DNA of 6,079 nt from Sulfurimonas sp. GTDB taxonomy: Bacteria > Campylobacterota > Campylobacteria > Campylobacterales > Sulfurimonadaceae. Location: NCBI GenBank assembly GCA_021161305.1, contig JAGHAW010000185.1:1-6079 (forward strand). The letters are read 5' to 3'. Under the pieces are notes generated by a model. It was not told where the DNA came from and ran no database searches. It saw nothing but the letters and a program-made list of their open reading frames with translations. Position 1 is the first letter of the stretch. Every line of letters begins with the position of its first letter. Shown piece after piece: positions 4,571 through 6,079 of the stretch. Made by a program: the position numbers and the translations under genes.

Positions 4571-6079
4571 CTATCCTTCTCTTTTAGGTGTAGTAACTGA
4601 CTCTTCTGTCAATAAAGCTTGTAGAAGCGAGGCTATCTCTTCGGGAGAATCTTCTGCCATTGTTTTAACTTTTTCAAGCAGTACATCATGTTTAAGTTCA
4701 TCTTCATTAAAACCTTCACCAACCCCAAGCTGATTCTCAACTTTTTTTCTCATAGCTTGAACTTTTTCTATCAGATCTTCCTCTTCTTCATCATCTATCT
4801 CAAGTTGTGGTTTTTCAAAACCATCTTCCTCTTTAGATATTTCAAGCATTCGTTGTGCAAATGGAGATATAACTTTTTTGTAAACAATAAAGAGTAAAAT
4901 AAGAACAAAAAGGTACTTAAACAACCCAGAGAAAGGTGCTAAATATGTCTCACTAAACTCAACTGCTTTAGAAACGCCATCTTCACCAACAGCTGAAGAT
5001 TCTCTTTTAAACTGTAAGTTTATAACAGAAATTTGATCACCTCTAAGTTCATCTATGCCAATAGAACGACTTACTAAGGAGTTTAAAGCTTCAATATCAC
5101 TCTCTGAAAGAACCTCATACTCTAAGGTATCCGTTGGAACACCATTTTCATCCAACTTATTTTTATACTTTCCATCAACCATAACAGCAGCTGTAATTCT
5201 TTTGATACGGGCAAATTGTGATTTTGTTGTTTCTACAGTTTTACCAACTTCATAATTAGTTGTTCCTGTATTTTTCTCATACTTTTCACTCGTTTGAATG
5301 CTTTTTAGTCCCTCAACAGGACCAATATTGCTAACAGTTCCCGGTACCCCACCAACTTGTGCCGGTGAACCACCCTCTCTCTTCTCTTCACTTATCTGCT
5401 CACTTCTTACAACGTTTTCAGGATTAAATATTTCAGATGTAGAGTTTTTGATAGAGAAGTCAAACTCTATAGTTACTTGAGCCTTAACTTTCTCTACACC
5501 ACCAACAAAAGGAGAAAGCATTTGTATGATTTTTTTCTGTCTCTTTTTTTCTTCTTTGTTTTTATATCTCTGTTGTACAGCTGAAAGCTCTCCCATTTGA
5601 GCCATCTCATCCTCATCACCCAAGGTTTCGCCTTCACCATTTACAAGCATAACATCCGATGAAGCAAGCTTGGGAACTGCTGCTGCAACAAGGTTTTTAA
5701 TACCTCTTATCTGTTTTGAAGATAGACTTCTTCCATCAATCAACTGCACCATAACAGAAGCAGTTGGAGCAATCTCTTTAGATACAAAAAGAGTCTCTTT
5801 TGGCAAAGCCAGACTCACGCTTGCACTCTCTATTGGAGAAAGAGCACTAATTGTACGAGAAAGCTCACCCTCTAAGGCACGAAGATATTTAACATTTTGA
5901 TCAAAACTTGTAGCTCCAAACTCTTGATTATCAAAAAGCTCAAAACCAACTCCATTATCTTTTGGAATACCTTGTGAAGCTATAGCAATTCTCTGCTTAT
6001 AAACAACATCTTTTGGAACTTTAATAACATTGTTATCTAGTAATTCATACTCAATATTATCTGTTTCTAACTGTTCAAC
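4571..6079 (-). CDS. fliF: Flagellar MS-ring protein FliF, N-terminus beyond right edge
   Basis: FliF assembles into the MS ring in the inner membrane, the base on which the rod, export gate and C ring are built. 502 residues are visible; the frame is still open at 6079, and family length (about 560) suggests roughly 60 residues are missing, including the first membrane helix. The visible part starts in the ring-building region with VEQLETDNIEYELL, followed by GIPKDNGVGFELFD (37-50) and KYLRALEGELSRTI (64-77), both typical of FliF. A variable, Gly/Ser/Thr-rich stretch (about 215-280) matches the beta-collar region. The second membrane helix is at 386-405 (nt 4865-4924). After it comes an acidic cytoplasmic tail with a DDEEEED run and a final EEIASLLQALL segment, the region that binds FliG. 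An internal GTG at 5818 is valine in a conserved block, not the start. Its last codons hold the fliG ribosome binding site. Confidence 0.97.
   Translation of the reverse strand, partial: VEQLETDNIEYELLDNNVIKVPKDVVYKQRIAIASQGIPKDNGVGFELFDNQEFGATSFDQNVKYLRALEGELSRTISALSPIESASVSLALPKETLFVSKEIAPTASVMVQLIDGRSLSSKQIRGIKNLVAAAVPKLASSDVMLVNGEGETLGDEDEMAQMGELSAVQQRYKNKEEKKRQKKIIQMLSPFVGGVEKVKAQVTIEFDFSIKNSTSEIFNPENVVRSEQISEEKREGGSPAQVGGVPGTVSNIGPVEGLKSIQTSEKYEKNTGTTNYEVGKTVETTKSQFARIKRITAAVMVDGKYKNKLDENGVPTDTLEYEVLSESDIEALNSLVSRSIGIDELRGDQISVINLQFKRESSAVGEDGVSKAVEFSETYLAPFSGLFKYLFVLILLFIVYKKVISPFAQRMLEISKEEDGFEKPQLEIDDEEEEDLIEKVQAMRKKVENQLGVGEGFNEDELKHDVLLEKVKTMAEDSPEEIASLLQALLTEESVTTPKREG
4574..4580 (-). 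promoter_or_regulatory. Ribosome binding site for fliG inside the fliF tail
   Basis: AGAAGGA on the minus strand lies in the last codons of fliF, 6 nt before the fliG ATG at 4567. It is the clearest Shine-Dalgarno of the flagellar genes here and fixes the fliG start. Ribosomes finishing fliF stop between this site and the fliG start, favouring coupled translation. Confidence 0.75.

Noticed and set aside
4688..4897. Plus-strand frame with many Phe and Lys residues, looking membrane-like
   Set aside because: The Phe-rich character is only the reverse reading of the Glu/Lys-rich fliF tail.
5816..5818. GTG as the start of fliF
   Set aside because: The same frame stays open for 87 more codons to the right edge, and those codons encode conserved FliF blocks such as RALEGEL. 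The GTG is an internal valine.
5670..5900. Plus-strand open frame opposite fliF
   Set aside because: Antisense to a strongly conserved part of FliF, with no start signal or known domain.

Overview
The window is AT-rich (about one third G+C by eye) and reads as chromosomal core sequence of a flagellated member of the Campylobacterota. It most resembles free-living sulfur oxidisers such as Sulfurimonas and relatives; that genus guess is inference. The strongest clue is the minus-strand order fliF-fliG-fliH-dxs, a linkage known from Campylobacter jejuni and Helicobacter pylori. The DXS protein also has Campylobacter-like signatures (a GGHLSSTLGA segment, and DVSHQSY where most bacteria have DVGHQAY).

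Layout from left to right. At 1-119 is the beginning of an unidentified minus-strand gene with a TTG start and a good ribosome binding site; it runs off the left edge. At 120-164 is a short divergent control region with two perfect TATAAT boxes, one on each strand, forming the two arms of a small palindrome. At 165-917 is pgeF, a laccase-domain/YfiH-family protein on the plus strand. Its tail overlaps the tail of dxs by 9 bp, inside a perfect 10-bp inverted repeat. From 909 to the right edge everything is on the minus strand: dxs (909-2729), fliH (2766-3542), fliG (3542-4567) and fliF (4571 to beyond 6079, N-terminus missing). There is no gene-free stretch longer than about 165 bases.

How the genes work together. 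FliF builds the MS ring in the inner membrane. FliG sits on its cytoplasmic C-terminus as the rotor's torque-receiving switch protein. FliH links the export ATPase FliI (not in the window) to the base of the flagellar export apparatus. The three genes are packed almost without gaps, so coupled translation is likely. dxs makes 1-deoxy-D-xylulose 5-phosphate, the entry point of the MEP isoprenoid pathway, and appears to be read as the last gene of this operon, 36 bp after fliH. PgeF, encoded convergently, is expected to act on cell-wall precursor quality or nucleosides.

I found no mobile element, CRISPR array, RNA gene or obviously novel system. The points worth a second look are at gene junctions: a probable leaderless pgeF transcript, the face-to-face promoters, the hairpin in the pgeF/dxs overlap, the fliH-dxs hairpin with a six-codon frame abutting dxs, and a few unusual residues in PgeF and FliH.
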